DNA of 64,000 nucleotides from Streptomyces sp. NRRL S-87 (GCF_000719335.1 NZ_JOGB01000009.1:124001-188000); one strand, 5' to 3'; shown: positions 52,828 to 64,000, counted from the first letter of the stretch. The notes: a model not told the origin generated them from the sequence alone. Made by a program: numbers and translations.

Positions 52828-53424
52828 TCAGTCGTCGCCCGCGCCCGGTCCGGGGCGGAGCCGGCCGGTCCACAACGGCTCGACCTCCTCCCACTCGCGG
52901 TCCCAGTCGCGCAGGCTGCCCGCCTCGACCCGCCGCAGGCGCAGGTGGACGACCGCCCCGGCGCACAGGACGGTCGCGGCGCAGACGCAGGCGCCGAGGC
53001 CGGCCGCGTTGAGGCCTATGTCGGTGGCCGACGCGGGGCCGGCGGCCGCCCGTCCGACGTCGTCGACCCACAGCGGCACCCGGTCGTGGGCGTGCGTGCG
53101 GAACGGCACGGTGATGGTCCCGCCGTGCTCCGCTGCGGCCGCCGGGTACCGCCAGACCGCCCGCGCCGTCATGCCGAAGCCTCCGGACCGGCCGGCCGTG
53201 ACGACCGTCGGCTCCGCGACCACGGTGGCGGTGACGCGGTGCCGGTGACGGGCCTGCTCCTGCGCGGTGCGGGTGTCGGCGTCCCGCACCGCCAGGGCGG
53301 CCAGGAAGCCTGCGATCACGGCGAGGGCGCAGGCCAGCACGAAGACGGCGTGCCAGCGGGTGCGGGCGCGGTCGGCCGCCCGGCGCAGCGGGCAGGCCCC
53401 GGTGGGGGTCTTCCGGTGGAACAT
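52828..53424 (-). CDS. Rv1733c-like membrane protein
   Basis: 198 residues. Two transmembrane helices (HAVFVLACALAVIAGFLAALAV near residue 25 and GLNAAGLGACVCAATVLCAGAVV near residue 145) enclose an extracytoplasmic domain with AEQEQARHRHRVTATVV-type sequence and VWRYPAA...HGGTITVP. This matches the actinobacterial family of Rv1733c, a DosR-regulated protein of M. tuberculosis with unknown role. Its place between DevR and other dormancy-type genes supports that reading. A palindrome GTCCCCTGGGGAC lies upstream at about 53525-53537. Confidence 0.8.
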   Translation of the reverse strand: MFHRKTPTGACPLRRAADRARTRWHAVFVLACALAVIAGFLAALAVRDADTRTAQEQARHRHRVTATVVAEPTVVTAGRSGGFGMTARAVWRYPAAAAEHGGTITVPFRTHAHDRVPLWVDDVGRAAAGPASATDIGLNAAGLGACVCAATVLCAGAVVHLRLRRVEAGSLRDWDREWEEVEPLWTGRLRPGPGAGDD

Positions 53425-53554
53425 GGCGCGCCTCCGCGCTGTGGCCGCCGGCGCTCGGGCGGCGGCGAGCTCCTGACCGACCGGGTGGGGCCGGCGGTGG
53501 GTCCGCCCGACCCGATCGGCACGACGTCCCCTGGGGACACGGGGCCGGGCCGGA

Positions 53555-54250
53555 TCACGGGTGCGCGATCCTGCGGCCGGTGAGGCGTACGGGGGTGAGC
53601 CGCATCCAGTGGGCGCGCCCACCGCCGGCCCACGGGGCGGAACGGGCCGCGGCGTTCAGGCGCCGGAGCTCGTCGGCGTCGGTGACGCCCCGGAGTTCGC
53701 CCACGGCGAGCACGCTCCACCCCGTCGCGGCCACGTCGTCGATCCGGTCGACCTCGAAGGCCACCTCGGTTCCCGCGGCCCTGGCCGGCACGGCGTCGCC
53801 GGACGTGCGGAAGGCGATGTCGGCCCCCGCGACGACGTAGTTGACCGGGAGGATCGCGGGTCCTTCGGCGGTGAAGACGGCCACCCGGCCCACTCCGTGA
53901 GTGCCGAGCAGACTGCGGCTCTCGGCCTCGTCGAGGGGCAGCAGCTCGGCCTCGCGCACCGCGGTCGCCGTGCCGGGGGTCCGGTGGGTGGTGGCGCCGG
54001 TCAGGTCGTCGACCGTGGTGCCGAGGGCGTTGGCGAGCCGGATGAGCGTGCCGGCCGCGGGCGCGGCCGCGTGGTCCTCGAGGTACGCGATGTAGTGGGC
54101 GTCGGCGCCGCACCGCTCGCCCAGCGCCTCGCGGCTCAGGCCGAGTTCGGTCCGGCGTGCCGCGACGCGGCGGCCCAGGTCGGTACGGCCGCGCTGCGCC
54201 GCGGCCGCGTCGCCGGGCGGGCGGGGTCCGGTGCCGTGCAGGGTGTTCAT
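53555..54250 (-). CDS. Fusion of XRE-type helix-turn-helix and PPOX flavoprotein
   Basis: 231 residues. Residues 20-85 are a Cro/CI-type helix-turn-helix (LGRRVAARRTELGLSREALGERCGADAHYIAYLED, LIRLANALGTTVDDL). Residues 100-230 are a PPOX split barrel (LLGTHGVGRVAVFTAEGPAILPVNYVVAGADIAFRT, VAFEVDRIDD, GWSVLAVGELRGV). The fusion suggests flavin- or F420-dependent control of DNA binding. Its start overlaps the alcohol dehydrogenase stop by 4 bases (ATGA), so it is co-translated with it. Confidence 0.88.
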   Translation of the reverse strand: MNTLHGTGPRPPGDAAAAQRGRTDLGRRVAARRTELGLSREALGERCGADAHYIAYLEDHAAAPAAGTLIRLANALGTTVDDLTGATTHRTPGTATAVREAELLPLDEAESRSLLGTHGVGRVAVFTAEGPAILPVNYVVAGADIAFRTSGDAVPARAAGTEVAFEVDRIDDVAATGWSVLAVGELRGVTDADELRRLNAAARSAPWAGGGRAHWMRLTPVRLTGRRIAHP

Positions 54251-55332
54251 CGCGCACGCTCCTCCTGGGGCGGTACGGCGACCGCGTCGTGCCGCGGTCC
54301 GCCGAGGACGACCTTCAGCGCGCCGGTGTCGGCGGCGCGGGAGAAGACGTCGTAGGCCTCTTCCATCCGGTCCAGCTCGAAGGAGTGGGTGACGAGCGCG
54401 GCGGCGGGCAGCCGGCCGGCGGCCAGCATGCGCAGCAGCATGGGGGTGGAGGAGGTGTCGACGAGGCCGGTGGTGATGGTGACGTCCTTGATCCACAGGT
54501 CTTCGAGGTGCAGGACGGCCGGCTTGCCGTGGACGCCGATGTTGGCGACCCGCCCGCCGGGGCGGACCATGCGGGTGCACATCTCGAACGCCTCGGGCAC
54601 GCCCACGGCCTCGATCACGACGTCCGCGCCGAGGCCCTCCGTGAGGTCCTCCACCAGCTGCTCGGGACCCTCCCGGGCGCTGGCGGTGGCATCGGCGCCG
54701 AGGTCGCGGGCGGCCGCCAGGCGGGACTCGGCGAGGTCGACGACGATGATGCGGAACGGGCTGTAGAGCGTGGCGGTGGTGATGGCGGCCAGGCCGATGG
54801 GCCCGGCGCCGACCACGACGACGGTGTCGCCGGGGCGCACGCCGCCGTTGAGGACCCCGACCTCGTACGAGGTGGGGAAGATGTCGGCCAGCAGGACCGC
54901 CTCCCGGCTGTCCACGGCGTGGGGCAGCGGGTGCACCGACAGGTCGGCGAACGGCACGCGGACGTATTCGGCCTGGGTGCCGTCGATGGTGTGGCCCAGG
55001 ACCCAGCCGCCGCCCCCGCGGCACTGGCCGTAGCGGCCCTCGCGGCAGAACCGGCAGCGGCCGCAGGCGGAGATGCACGAGACCAGGACCCGGTCGCCGG
55101 GGCGTACGGTGCGCACGTCACCGCCGATCTCCACGACCGTGCCGACGGCCTCGTGGCCCAGCACGCGGCCGGGCGTCACCTCGGGGACGTCGCCCTTGAC
55201 GATGTGCAGATCCGTGCCGCAGATGGTGACGGCCTCGACCCGTACGACGGCGTCGGCGGCGTCCTTGATGGCCGGGTCCGGGACGTCCTGCCAGGAGGTT
55301 CGCCCCGGCTCGTGGAAGACGAGCGCCTTCAT
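54247..55332 (-). CDS. Zinc-dependent alcohol dehydrogenase
   Basis: 361-residue medium-chain dehydrogenase. Catalytic zinc ligands lie in [12 protein letters not shown] and GHEAVGTV; the structural zinc lobe is [15 protein letters not shown]; the NAD(P) site is [14 protein letters not shown]. It probably oxidises or reduces a short alcohol/aldehyde pair to balance NADH under low oxygen. Divergent from the phosphoketolase gene, with DevR-box-like sites between them, and first gene of a two-gene operon with the HTH-PPOX protein. Confidence 0.9.
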   Translation of the reverse strand: MKALVFHEPGRTSWQDVPDPAIKDAADAVVRVEAVTICGTDLHIVKGDVPEVTPGRVLGHEAVGTVVEIGGDVRTVRPGDRVLVSCISACGRCRFCREGRYGQCRGGGGWVLGHTIDGTQAEYVRVPFADLSVHPLPHAVDSREAVLLADIFPTSYEVGVLNGGVRPGDTVVVVGAGPIGLAAITTATLYSPFRIIVVDLAESRLAAARDLGADATASAREGPEQLVEDLTEGLGADVVIEAVGVPEAFEMCTRMVRPGGRVANIGVHGKPAVLHLEDLWIKDVTITTGLVDTSSTPMLLRMLAAGRLPAAALVTHSFELDRMEEAYDVFSRAADTGALKVVLGGPRHDAVAVPPQEERAR

Positions 55333-55407
55333 GGCGTGCCCCTTCCCGTGTGTGTGCTGGACAGGGTGGTCACCGTCAAGGCTGTGCGCGGGGCGGCCGG
55401 GGCGCAT

Positions 55408-55442
55408 GGGCCGGTCGGTCCCCACCGGGGGCCGGTCGGACT
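55408..55442. promoter_or_regulatory. Paired DevR-box-like sites 4 and 5
   Basis: GGGCCGGTCGGTCC (55408-55421) and GGGCCGGTCGGACT (55429-55442) are 21 bases apart, two helical turns. This arrangement is usual for cooperatively bound DosR boxes. They lie about 75 bases upstream of the alcohol dehydrogenase start. Confidence 0.5.
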
Positions 55443-55625
55443 CCTCCCGCCCGGGTCGCCGGGTGGCACGGTCGACAGCGACAGCGACGATGGCCGCCTC
55501 CTCGTCGGTTGCGGGCACTTCCAGGGTGTCGCGGACCTGCGGCGCCGCAACCGGGCCGGGGCCGGGCAGGCCTCGGCCCGGGGCGCCCGGCCTGCCCCTG
55601 GCGGGGTGGCGGGGCGGATGTCCCG

Positions 55626-55639
55626 GGGCCGACGGTCCC
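55626..55639. promoter_or_regulatory. DevR-box-like site 6 (GGGCCGACGGTCCC)
   Basis: Differs by one base from the 14-mer found at 51046 and 61007. It lies about 105 bases upstream of the phosphoketolase ATG. Confidence 0.55.
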
Positions 55640-55741
55640 TCTCCCCGGGCCGGTCCGCCCCTGCCCGCGCGCGGGGAACCGGGGGACAGTCCTCGGAACC
55701 GGCACTCGGCACGGGTGCCCGTCACCGCGAAGGAGCGTCGG

Positions 55742-58096
55742 ATGGCGACGTATCCGGTCCCCGAACTGGACGCCCACTGGCGGGCGGCCAACTACCTGGC
55801 CGCCGGCCAGATCTACCTGCTGGACAACCCCCTGCTCCGCGAGCCGCTCCGGCCCGCCCACGTCAAGCCCCGGCCGCTCGGCCACTGGGGGACCTCACCG
55901 GGGCTCAACCTGGTGCACACCCACCTCGACCGGGTCGTCAAGGAGCGGTCCCTGGACGCGCTGTGCGTCTGGGGGCCGGGGCACGGCGCCCCCGCCGTCC
56001 TGGCCAACGCATGGCTGGACGGCACCTACACGCGGACCTACCCCGACGTCACCCGCGACGCGGACGGCATGCGCAGGCTCTTCCGGCAGTTCTCCTTCCC
56101 GGGCGGCGTGCCCAGCCACGTGGCGCCGGAGACCCCCGGATCGATCCACGAGGGCGGGGAACTGGGCTACTCGCTGTCCCACGCCTTCGGGGCCGCCCTC
56201 GACAACCCGGGGCTGCTCGTCGCCTGCGTGATCGGCGACGGTGAGGCCGAGACCGGGCCGCTGGCGGCCTCCTGGCATTCGAACACCTTCCTGGACCCGG
56301 TCCACGACGGGGCCGTCCTGCCCGTCCTGCACCTGAACGGGTACAAGATCGCCAACCCGACGGTGCTCTCCAGGATCCCCGGCCCCCGGCTGGACGCCCT
56401 GCTGCGCGGATACGGCTACGCCCCGCTGTTCGTGTCGGGCGACGACCCGTACGCCGTGCACCGGGCCCTGGCGGAGGCGATGGACACCGCCCTCGACCTC
56501 ATCGGGCGCATCCAGCGCACGGCGCGGACCGGCGCGGCCCGCCGGTGCCTGCCCGCCTGGCCGGTGATCGTGCTGCGGACCCCGAAGGGGTGGACCGGGC
56601 CCCGGGAGGTGGCCGGTCAGCCGGTGGAGGGCACCTGGCGGGCCCACCAGGTGCCGCTGCCGGACGTGCGCGAGAACCCCGACCGCCTGGCGGCCCTGGA
56701 GGCCTGGCTGCGCTCGTACCGCCCGGAGGAGCTGTTCGACGCCGAGGGCCGTCCGCTCGCCCGGGTGCTGTCCTGCGTGCCGGAGGGCGAGCGCCGCCTC
56801 GGCGCGAACCCGCACGCCAACGGCGGCCGCCTGCTGCGCCCGCTGCCGCTGCCGCCCGTCGACGCGTACGCGGTGCCGGTCGTGAAGCCCGGTACGGGGG
56901 CGCACGAACCCACCCGGGTGCTCGGCCGGTACCTCGCCCGGGTCATGGCCGACACCGCCGAGCGGCGGGACTTCCGGATCGTCGGCCCCGACGAGACCGC
57001 CTCGAACCGGCTGGACGACCTGTACGACGCGACCGGCAAGGCCTGGCAGGCGGCCACCGCACCCACCGACGAGCACCTGGCGCGGGACGGCCGGGTGATG
57101 GAGATCCTGTCCGAGCACACCTGCCAGGGCTGGCTGGAGGGGTACCTCCTCACCGGTCGGCACGGCCTGTTCTCCACGTACGAGGCCTTCGCCCACATCG
57201 TCGACTCGATGGTCGGCCAGCACGTGAAGTGGCTGCGCACGGCCCGCACGCTGCCCTGGCGCGCACCGATCGCCTCCCTCAACTACCTGTTGACGTCGCA
57301 CGTCTGGCGGCAGGACCACAACGGCTTCTCCCACCAGGACCCCGGGTTCGTCGACCACGTGCTCAACAAGAGCCCGGAGGTCGTCCGGGTCTACCTCCCG
57401 CCGGACGCCAACACCCTGCTCGCGGTCGCCGGCCACGTGCTGCGCAGCCGGGACCGGGTCAACGTGGTCGTGGCCGGCAAGCAGCCCTGCTTCGACTGGC
57501 TGTCGATCGAGGAGGCCCGCGCGCACTGCGCCCGTGGCGCGGGGGTCTGGTCGTGGGCCGGCACGGAGCGGCCGGGGCGCGAGCCGGACGTGGTGCTGGC
57601 GTGCGCGGGGGACGTCCCCACGCTGGAGGTGATGGCGGCCGCGGCCCTGCTGCGCGAGCACCTGCCGACGCTGTCCGTCCGCGTCGTCAACGTGGTCGAC
57701 CTCGCCCGGCTGCTGCCCGGGGAGGAGCATCCGCACGGGATGGCGGACGACCGGTACGAGGAGCTGTTCACCCGCGACCGTCCGGTGGTGTTCGCCTACC
57801 ACGGCTACCCGTGGCTCATCCACCGCCTGGCCTACCGGCGCCCGAACCACGCCCGGCTCCACGTCCGCGGCTACAAGGAGTCGGGCTCGACCACCACGCC
57901 GTTCGACATGGTCGTCCGCAACGACCTCGACCGGTACCGGCTGGTGATGGACGTGCTGGACCGGGTGCCCGGGCTCGGCGAGGACGCGGCCGAGCTCCGC
58001 CGCCGGATGGTCGTGCAGCGCCGGCGCCACGGGGCCTGGATCCGCGAGCACGGCACGGACCTCCCGGAGGTGGCCGACTGGTCCTGGCCGTTCTGA
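55742..58096 (+). CDS. xfp: Phosphoketolase (thiamine diphosphate-dependent)
   Basis: 784 residues, standard length. It cleaves xylulose 5-phosphate and/or fructose 6-phosphate with phosphate to acetyl phosphate. Motifs: [21 protein letters not shown] at the N-terminus, [10 protein letters not shown], the ThDP/Mg site [12 protein letters not shown] to [12 protein letters not shown], and [14 protein letters not shown] in the middle domain. It offers a route to acetyl phosphate and ATP without respiration, in line with the low-oxygen theme. The ATG at 55742 follows GAAGGAG; the open frame upstream is non-coding. Confidence 0.93.
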   Translation: MATYPVPELDAHWRAANYLAAGQIYLLDNPLLREPLRPAHVKPRPLGHWGTSPGLNLVHTHLDRVVKERSLDALCVWGPGHGAPAVLANAWLDGTYTRTYPDVTRDADGMRRLFRQFSFPGGVPSHVAPETPGSIHEGGELGYSLSHAFGAALDNPGLLVACVIGDGEAETGPLAASWHSNTFLDPVHDGAVLPVLHLNGYKIANPTVLSRIPGPRLDALLRGYGYAPLFVSGDDPYAVHRALAEAMDTALDLIGRIQRTARTGAARRCLPAWPVIVLRTPKGWTGPREVAGQPVEGTWRAHQVPLPDVRENPDRLAALEAWLRSYRPEELFDAEGRPLARVLSCVPEGERRLGANPHANGGRLLRPLPLPPVDAYAVPVVKPGTGAHEPTRVLGRYLARVMADTAERRDFRIVGPDETASNRLDDLYDATGKAWQAATAPTDEHLARDGRVMEILSEHTCQGWLEGYLLTGRHGLFSTYEAFAHIVDSMVGQHVKWLRTARTLPWRAPIASLNYLLTSHVWRQDHNGFSHQDPGFVDHVLNKSPEVVRVYLPPDANTLLAVAGHVLRSRDRVNVVVAGKQPCFDWLSIEEARAHCARGAGVWSWAGTERPGREPDVVLACAGDVPTLEVMAAAALLREHLPTLSVRVVNVVDLARLLPGEEHPHGMADDRYEELFTRDRPVVFAYHGYPWLIHRLAYRRPNHARLHVRGYKESGSTTTPFDMVVRNDLDRYRLVMDVLDRVPGLGEDAAELRRRMVVQRRRHGAWIREHGTDLPEVADWSWPF

Positions 58097-58133
58097 GACG
58101 TCCCCGGGCCGTCGAGCCCCCGGCTCCCGCAGG

Positions 58134-59909
<1,776 letters not shown>

Positions 59910-59965
59910 TCACGGTAGCTCCGGGCAGGGGCGCTTTCCCGTCGCTGCGGACGGTGGGACCAGTG

Positions 59966-59997
59966 GGGCAGGACGGGCCGGCCGGGCCGTCCTGCCC
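59966..59997 (-). terminator. Terminator of the universal stress protein gene
   Basis: GGGCAGGACGG (59966-59976) pairs perfectly with CCGTCCTGCCC (59987-59997). It starts 15 bases past the universal stress protein stop codon. Confidence 0.7.
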
Positions 59998-60011
59998 GGT
60001 CCGGCCGTGGG

Positions 60012-60917
60012 TCACGACGCCTCCTCCTCCTTCGGCTCGGGCATGCGGGGGATGAGCAGGACGGGGCAGTGGGCGTGGTGCACGAGGGTGTGGGTGGCCC
60101 GGCCGAGGGTGGTCCCGATGAAGCCCCGCTCGCGGCGTCCGCCCATGACGAGCAGGTCGGCGTGGCGGGTGGCCTCGACGAGCACGCCGCCGACGGAGAC
60201 GCTCTTCTCCGCGTCCGCGTGGACCCTCAGCGCGGGGAACTCCTCGTGGACCTGGTCCGCGACCGCCGTCAGGTGCCGTACGTGTTCCTGGGCGAGCTCG
60301 TCCACGGCGTCGAGCTGGCCGACGACGTTCCCGACCGACTCCAGCAGGCTCCACACGTGCAGCAGCCGCAGCGACGCCTTGCGCAGTTCGGCCTCCCGGG
60401 CCGCGTAGCGGGCGCAGACCAGATCGTGCTCGTCACGCACGGCGGCCAGGACCACGCCGGTCTCCGCTCCGTCCCCGTTGCCGCGGACCACCACGACCGG
60501 CGTCCGCGCGCCCGCGGCCGTCTTGAGGCCGATCGAGCCGAGCATGAGGGAGTTGAAGCCGCCCAGACCGCGGCTGCCGACCACGACCGTGCCGTACGGG
60601 CCGCCCGCGGCGTGCAGGGCGGTGACGGCGTCGTGGCGGCTGAACTCGGTCGTGACCTGGAGGTCGGGGTGTGCGGCGGTGACCGCCCGGGCGGTGTCGT
60701 CCAGGAGCGTGCGGCCGGCCGCGCGTATCCCGTCGACGGTGTGGGCCGACAGGTACAGGGCCTTGTTGTCGGTGTCGGCCGCGTACAGGACGTGCAGGGG
60801 ACGACCCCGGCGGGCGGCCTCGTCCGCCGCCCACAGGGCGGCCGCGCGCGCCGGCTTCGAGCCGTCGACGCCGACGATGACCGAGCTGGTGTCCGGGGTC
60901 CGGATGGTGCCTTCCAC
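60012..60917 (-). CDS. Tandem-domain universal stress protein
   Basis: 301 residues with two UspA domains. Domain 1 begins SSVIVGVDGSKPARAAALWA and has the ATP-binding GSRGLGGFNSLMLGSI. Domain 2 covers LRLLHVWSLLES to MGGRRERGFIGTTLGRATHTLVHHAHCPVLLIP. Tandem USPs are among the most typical DosR/OsdR regulon members. The GTG at 60917 has a GGGGAGGA ribosome-binding site at correct spacing; the frame is open to 60956 but without another good site. The DevR-box-like 14-mer at 61007 is about 90 bases upstream. Confidence 0.92.
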   Translation of the reverse strand: MEGTIRTPDTSSVIVGVDGSKPARAAALWAADEAARRGRPLHVLYAADTDNKALYLSAHTVDGIRAAGRTLLDDTARAVTAAHPDLQVTTEFSRHDAVTALHAAGGPYGTVVVGSRGLGGFNSLMLGSIGLKTAAGARTPVVVVRGNGDGAETGVVLAAVRDEHDLVCARYAAREAELRKASLRLLHVWSLLESVGNVVGQLDAVDELAQEHVRHLTAVADQVHEEFPALRVHADAEKSVSVGGVLVEATRHADLLVMGGRRERGFIGTTLGRATHTLVHHAHCPVLLIPRMPEPKEEEAS

Positions 60918-61006
60918 GGTTCCTCCCCACCGAGGACGTACTGGTGACAGCTCCACGCTGCCCCGCCGACACCGTCCCGGCGCAGGGCCGCCCAGGCCCC
61001 GGGACG

Positions 61007-61020
61007 GGGCCGAAGGTCCC
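61007..61020. promoter_or_regulatory. DevR-box-like site 7 (GGGCCGAAGGTCCC)
   Basis: Identical to the 51046 site upstream of devR. It lies between the divergent universal stress protein and HtpX genes and could control both. Confidence 0.55.
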
Positions 61021-61138
61021 TACCTGCCCGGGCCTCCCGGAACGCCTCCGGGTCGGCGGACAATGGAGTCAGCGCGGTCCCCGCCGGAAGCCCCCGGCTC
61101 CCCGCCCGACCCGGCCGGCCGCGAGGAAGGCGGCCGCC

Positions 61139-62059
61139 ATGACCCGCGTCAGCCGTTTCGAGCCGGACCGGCAGCTCACGGTGCGGATGGGCCTCACGAT
61201 GTTCCTGCTGGGCCTGGTGTACGTCGGGTTCGTCGCGGCGCTGATCGTGACCCTGAAGTCGACGGCCCTGGTGGTCGTCGTCGCCGCCGGCCTGCTGCTG
61301 GCCCAGTTCTGGTACTCGGACCGGATCGCCCTCTTCGCCATGCACGGCGAGCTCGTCACCCCCGAGGAGGAACCGGAGCTGCACGCCCTCGTCGACCGGC
61401 TCTGCGCGACCGCGGACATGCCCAAGCCCCGTGTGGCGCTCTCCCGCATGGACCTGCCCAACGCCTTCGCCACCGGCCGCAACGCCGACAACGCCGTCCT
61501 GTGCATCACCACCGGCCTGCGCCGGCGGTTGACGACGGAGGAACTGGAGGGCGTGCTCGCCCACGAGCTGTCCCACGTCGCCCACCGCGACGTCGCGGTG
61601 ATCACCATCGCGTCGTTCCTGGGCGTCCTCGCCGGGCTCCTCGTGCGCTTCACCTTCTATTCGGGGCTCTTCGGCGGGGCCCGCCGCGACCAGAACGCCG
61701 CCGCCGCCATCGCCGTCGTCCTGGGCGTCTCCGCCCTCGTGTACGCCCTCAGCTTCCTCCTCATCCGGGCCCTGTCGCGCTACCGGGAGCTCGCCGCCGA
61801 CCGGGCGGCGGCCCTGCTCACCGGCAAACCGTCCGCCCTGGCCTCGGCCCTGACCAAGGTGACCGGCGACATCGCCCGCATCCCCACCCAGGACCTGCGC
61901 ACCGCCCAGGCGTTCAACGCGTTCTTCTTCGCCCCGGCGCTCGGCTCCGGCGCGACGCTGGCCGACCTGTTCTCCACCCACCCCACCCTGGAGCGCCGGC
62001 TGGACGCCCTGGCCGAGATCGCCGCGCGGCTGGGCGACGGTGCCGTGGCCGAGGGCTGA
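61139..62059 (+). CDS. htpX: Zinc metalloprotease HtpX (M48 family)
   Basis: 306-residue membrane protease for quality control of membrane proteins. Two N-terminal hydrophobic helices come first, then the zinc site HELSH (His142, His146) with the third ligand in the ELAADRAA segment, and a second helix pair (ASFLGVLAGLLVRFTFYSGL, AIAVVLGVSALVYALSFLLI). It is followed after 12 bases by pspAB, a pairing that is common in actinobacteria and links it to envelope stress. The ATG at 61139 follows GAGGAAGG. Confidence 0.92.
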   Translation: MTRVSRFEPDRQLTVRMGLTMFLLGLVYVGFVAALIVTLKSTALVVVVAAGLLLAQFWYSDRIALFAMHGELVTPEEEPELHALVDRLCATADMPKPRVALSRMDLPNAFATGRNADNAVLCITTGLRRRLTTEELEGVLAHELSHVAHRDVAVITIASFLGVLAGLLVRFTFYSGLFGGARRDQNAAAAIAVVLGVSALVYALSFLLIRALSRYRELAADRAAALLTGKPSALASALTKVTGDIARIPTQDLRTAQAFNAFFFAPALGSGATLADLFSTHPTLERRLDALAEIAARLGDGAVAEG

Positions 62060-62071
62060 GGGCCGGCGGCC

Positions 62072-62650
62072 ATGGGGTTCTGGGACGCGCTGCTGGGCCG
62101 GTCCCGACCGGCGGCGCCCGATCTGGACCGGCTGTTCGCCCTGCCCTCGGCGGCGGTCACCCTGCAGGCGGCCGCCGGCTTCGTCCCGACCGGCAGCGGC
62201 TCGGTGTGCTTCTCCGCCATCGAGGGCGAAGCCTTCGCCGAGGTCCGGCGGGACGTACGGGAGCTCCTGGAGGCCGACACCGAACGGCGGGGCCCGGCCG
62301 TCGAGTTCAGCCACGACGCGTACGGCTACGACTGGCTGCTCTCGCGCCGTCCCCCCGACGAGCTGCCCGCCCTCGTCGGTGACCTGCACGCCGTGAACAC
62401 GGCCCTGCAGGAGAGCGGCTTCGGCCCCCACCTGCTGTGCTCCCTGGTCGGCTTCCAGGACGCCGGCGCGCGTCCCCTGGCCCTGGTCTACCTCTACAAG
62501 CGCGGCACGTTCTACCCCTTCGCCCCGCTGCCCGGCGACCGGCGCGACAACTCCCTGGAACTCCAGGTCAAGGCCGTCCTCAAGGACGACCTCACCGTCG
62601 AGCCCGACCTGACCCGCTGGTTCCCCGTCTGGGGCGCCCCGGGGGCGTGA
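62072..62650 (+). CDS. pspAB: PspA-associated protein PspAB
   Basis: 192 residues, soluble. The pattern MGFWDALLGRSRPAAPDLDRLFALPSAAVTL at the N-terminus, YGYDWLLSRRPPDELPALVGDLHAVN in the middle, and ELQVKAVLKDDLTVEPDLTRWFPVWGAPGA at the end match the PspA-associated PspAB family. It acts with HtpX and PspA in the envelope-stress response by association; the molecular role is unknown. Almost certainly in one operon with htpX. Confidence 0.88.
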   Translation: MGFWDALLGRSRPAAPDLDRLFALPSAAVTLQAAAGFVPTGSGSVCFSAIEGEAFAEVRRDVRELLEADTERRGPAVEFSHDAYGYDWLLSRRPPDELPALVGDLHAVNTALQESGFGPHLLCSLVGFQDAGARPLALVYLYKRGTFYPFAPLPGDRRDNSLELQVKAVLKDDLTVEPDLTRWFPVWGAPGA

Positions 62651-62941
62651 GCCGAAGGGCCGCCCCGGGAGGTGAGCCGCGGCGGCCGGGGCCCGTGGGG
62701 CAACGGCGCGGCGATGCGTGTCACCCCGCTCGGCGCCTGGCACGCCGCCGACCTCGACGCCGTCGCCGGGAGCCGCGTCGGGGGCGCCCGGTGTGAGGAA
62801 GACGACGCCCGGAAGACGGATCTTGACGCTTTCCTGACGCGCTCACCCGCGCCGGGGCGATCCGCGCTGCTTACGCTGGCCCGACCGTACGACAATCGGC
62901 CGGATTTCCCCTCGCCGGCGAGCAGAACCCAGGAGCATCCC
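62651..62941. other. Promoter region of the right-hand permease gene
   Basis: The permease frame is open back to at least 62714 but shows no conserved sequence before 62942. An 11-bp direct repeat, TTGACGCTTTC / CTGACGCGCTC (62823-62844), resembles an OmpR-family response regulator site. AGGAG precedes the ATG. Confidence 0.4.
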
Positions 62942-64000
62942 ATGGCCACCACCACGACCGACACGCGAGGGAGCAGGCTTCGCGCGTGGATGCTGGAGGG
63001 GCTGTCCGACATGGGCAAGGGCCGGCCGTCCAAGCCCAAGGAAACGCCCGAGACCGGCCACGAGGGCCAGCGCTGGTACCGGGTGATGTGCCTGACCGGT
63101 GTCGACTACTTCTCGACCCTCGGCTACCAGCCCGGCATCGCCGCCCTGGCCGCCGGGCTGCTGTCCCCCGTCGCGACGGTCGTGCTCGTGATCGTGACCC
63201 TGGCGGGTGCCCTGCCCGTGTACCGCCGGGTGTCGGAGGAGAGCCCGCACGGCGAGGGCTCGATCGCGATGCTCTCCCGGCTGCTCTCCTTCTGGAAGGG
63301 CAAGCTCTTCGTCCTCACGCTGCTGGGCTTCGCCGCGACCGACTTCCTGATCACCATCACCCTGTCGGCCGCCGACGCCTCCACGCACCTGGTGGAGAAC
63401 CCGCACCTGGAGTCGGCCCTCCAGGACAAACAGGTGCTGATCACGCTGCTGCTGGTCGCGCTGCTCGGCGCGGTGTTCCTGAAGGGCTTCCTGGAGGCGA
63501 TCGGCGTGGCCGTCGCGCTGGTGGCCGTCTACCTCGCGCTCAACGTCGTGGTCGTGATCAGCGGCCTGTGGCACGTGGTCACCGAGGGGCACGTCGTCAC
63601 CGACTGGACGGAGGCCCTGACCGCCGAGCACGGCAACATCTTCGTCATGATCGGCGTCGCGCTGATCGTCTTCCCCAAGCTCGCACTCGGCCTGTCCGGC
63701 TTCGAGACGGGTGTGGCCGTGATGCCGCACGTGAAGGGCGACCAGCAGGACACCGAGGCGAGCCCCACCGGCCGGATCCGCGGCACCAAGAAGCTCCTCA
63801 CCACGGCCGCGCTGATCATGAGCGTGTTCCTGATCTTCACGAGCTTCATCACCACGGTCCTCATCCCGCACCAGGAGTTCGAGCCTGGCGGCAAGGCCAA
63901 CGGCCGCGCGCTCGCCTACCTGGCCCACGAGTACCTCGGCAACACCTTCGGCACCGTCTACGACATCTCGACCATCTGCATCCTGTGGTTCGCCGGCGCC
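62942..64000 (+). CDS. APC-superfamily amino acid permease (5' part, runs off window)
   Basis: 353 residues of an integral membrane transporter. The cytoplasmic N-terminus leads to [31 protein letters not shown], the first helix region with the helix break typical of APC carriers, followed by [21 protein letters not shown] and further helices ([25 protein letters not shown]). It differs in sequence from the permease at the left window end. Substrate unknown. The start ATG has a CAGGAG ribosome-binding site. Confidence 0.88.
   Translation, partial: MATTTTDTRGSRLRAWMLEGLSDMGKGRPSKPKETPETGHEGQRWYRVMCLTGVDYFSTLGYQPGIAALAAGLLSPVATVVLVIVTLAGALPVYRRVSEESPHGEGSIAMLSRLLSFWKGKLFVLTLLGFAATDFLITITLSAADASTHLVENPHLESALQDKQVLITLLLVALLGAVFLKGFLEAIGVAVALVAVYLALNVVVVISGLWHVVTEGHVVTDWTEALTAEHGNIFVMIGVALIVFPKLALGLSGFETGVAVMPHVKGDQQDTEASPTGRIRGTKKLLTTAALIMSVFLIFTSFITTVLIPHQEFEPGGKANGRALAYLAHEYLGNTFGTVYDISTICILWFAGA

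Larger units (their letters stand above)
55333..55741. other. Divergent promoter region with three DevR-box-like sites
   Basis: No gene. It serves the alcohol dehydrogenase operon (minus) and phosphoketolase (plus). Candidate sites lie at 55408, 55429 and 55626. A ribosome-binding site GAAGGAG lies at about 55727-55733 before the phosphoketolase ATG. Confidence 0.5.

Noticed and set aside
53485..53540. DevR-box-like sequence GGGCCGGCGGTGGGTCC before the Rv1733c-like gene
   Set aside because: Spacing between the halves is wrong; kept only as the palindrome note in that gene entry.
59941..59957. A further DevR-box-like site (GGGACCAGTGGGGC) before kinase 2
   Set aside because: Only the left half fits; indistinguishable from background in GC-rich DNA.

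Overview
The window is very GC-rich with tightly packed genes and strong third-position GC bias. Its gene content (DUF397, NsdA-type regulator, Ser/Thr kinase, DevR/DevS-type genes, PspA-associated PspAB, many Tat-type leaders) points to a Streptomyces chromosome. I see no rRNA, tRNA, CRISPR array, phage or transposase gene. The window opens and closes inside two different APC-superfamily permease genes, so both end genes are partial.

Layout. 0-6.4 kb: an APC permease, a PucR-type regulator, and a two-subunit molybdenum hydroxylase (Tat-exported Mo subunit plus 2Fe-2S subunit). 7-16 kb: a PAS/SpoIIE phosphatase, an NsdA-like TPR regulator, an APH-fold kinase, a KstD-like 3-ketosteroid dehydrogenase, a small conserved protein, an ACT protein, a threonine dehydratase and an orphan DUF397 protein. 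16-34 kb: acyl-CoA and steroid-like catabolism. A four-gene operon (crotonase, DUF35 protein, two cysteine-less lipid-transfer thiolases) diverges from an acyl-CoA synthetase, and a second operon holds a nitronate monooxygenase and another acyl-CoA synthetase. The promoter regions of these two operons share the operator-like element TTTTCTGA-N7-TCAGATT. Between them lie a COG0701 permease, a hydrolase, phenylacetate-CoA ligase, an ankyrin-gene remnant, a YihY protein, a sulfurtransferase and a Ca2+/H+ antiporter. 34-46 kb: a Tat-exported beta-lactamase-fold protein, a DUF1275 protein, two convergent secreted Asn-Thr-Pro repeat proteins (one apparently frameshifted), a CrtI-like oxidoreductase, and a lipoprotein / MpaB / Ser-Thr kinase-TPR operon.

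46-64 kb resembles a DosR/DevR (OsdR) dormancy and redox regulon. It holds two DevS-like histidine kinases that keep the heme-ligand histidine, a DevR response regulator, two PPOX flavoproteins (one fused to a helix-turn-helix), a STAS protein, an Rv1733c-like membrane protein, a zinc alcohol dehydrogenase, a phosphoketolase, a tandem universal stress protein and the HtpX/PspAB pair. Several control regions here carry GGGCCG-containing partial palindromes of about 14 bp with the layout of the mycobacterial DosR box. One 14-mer is identical at 51046 and 61007.

Among non-coding features, a dispersed intergenic repeat family with imperfect terminal inverted repeats occurs at least four times (15777, 28508, 30308, 36844). 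The 30-38 kb stretch is also unusually rich in tandem repeats, both inside and outside genes.
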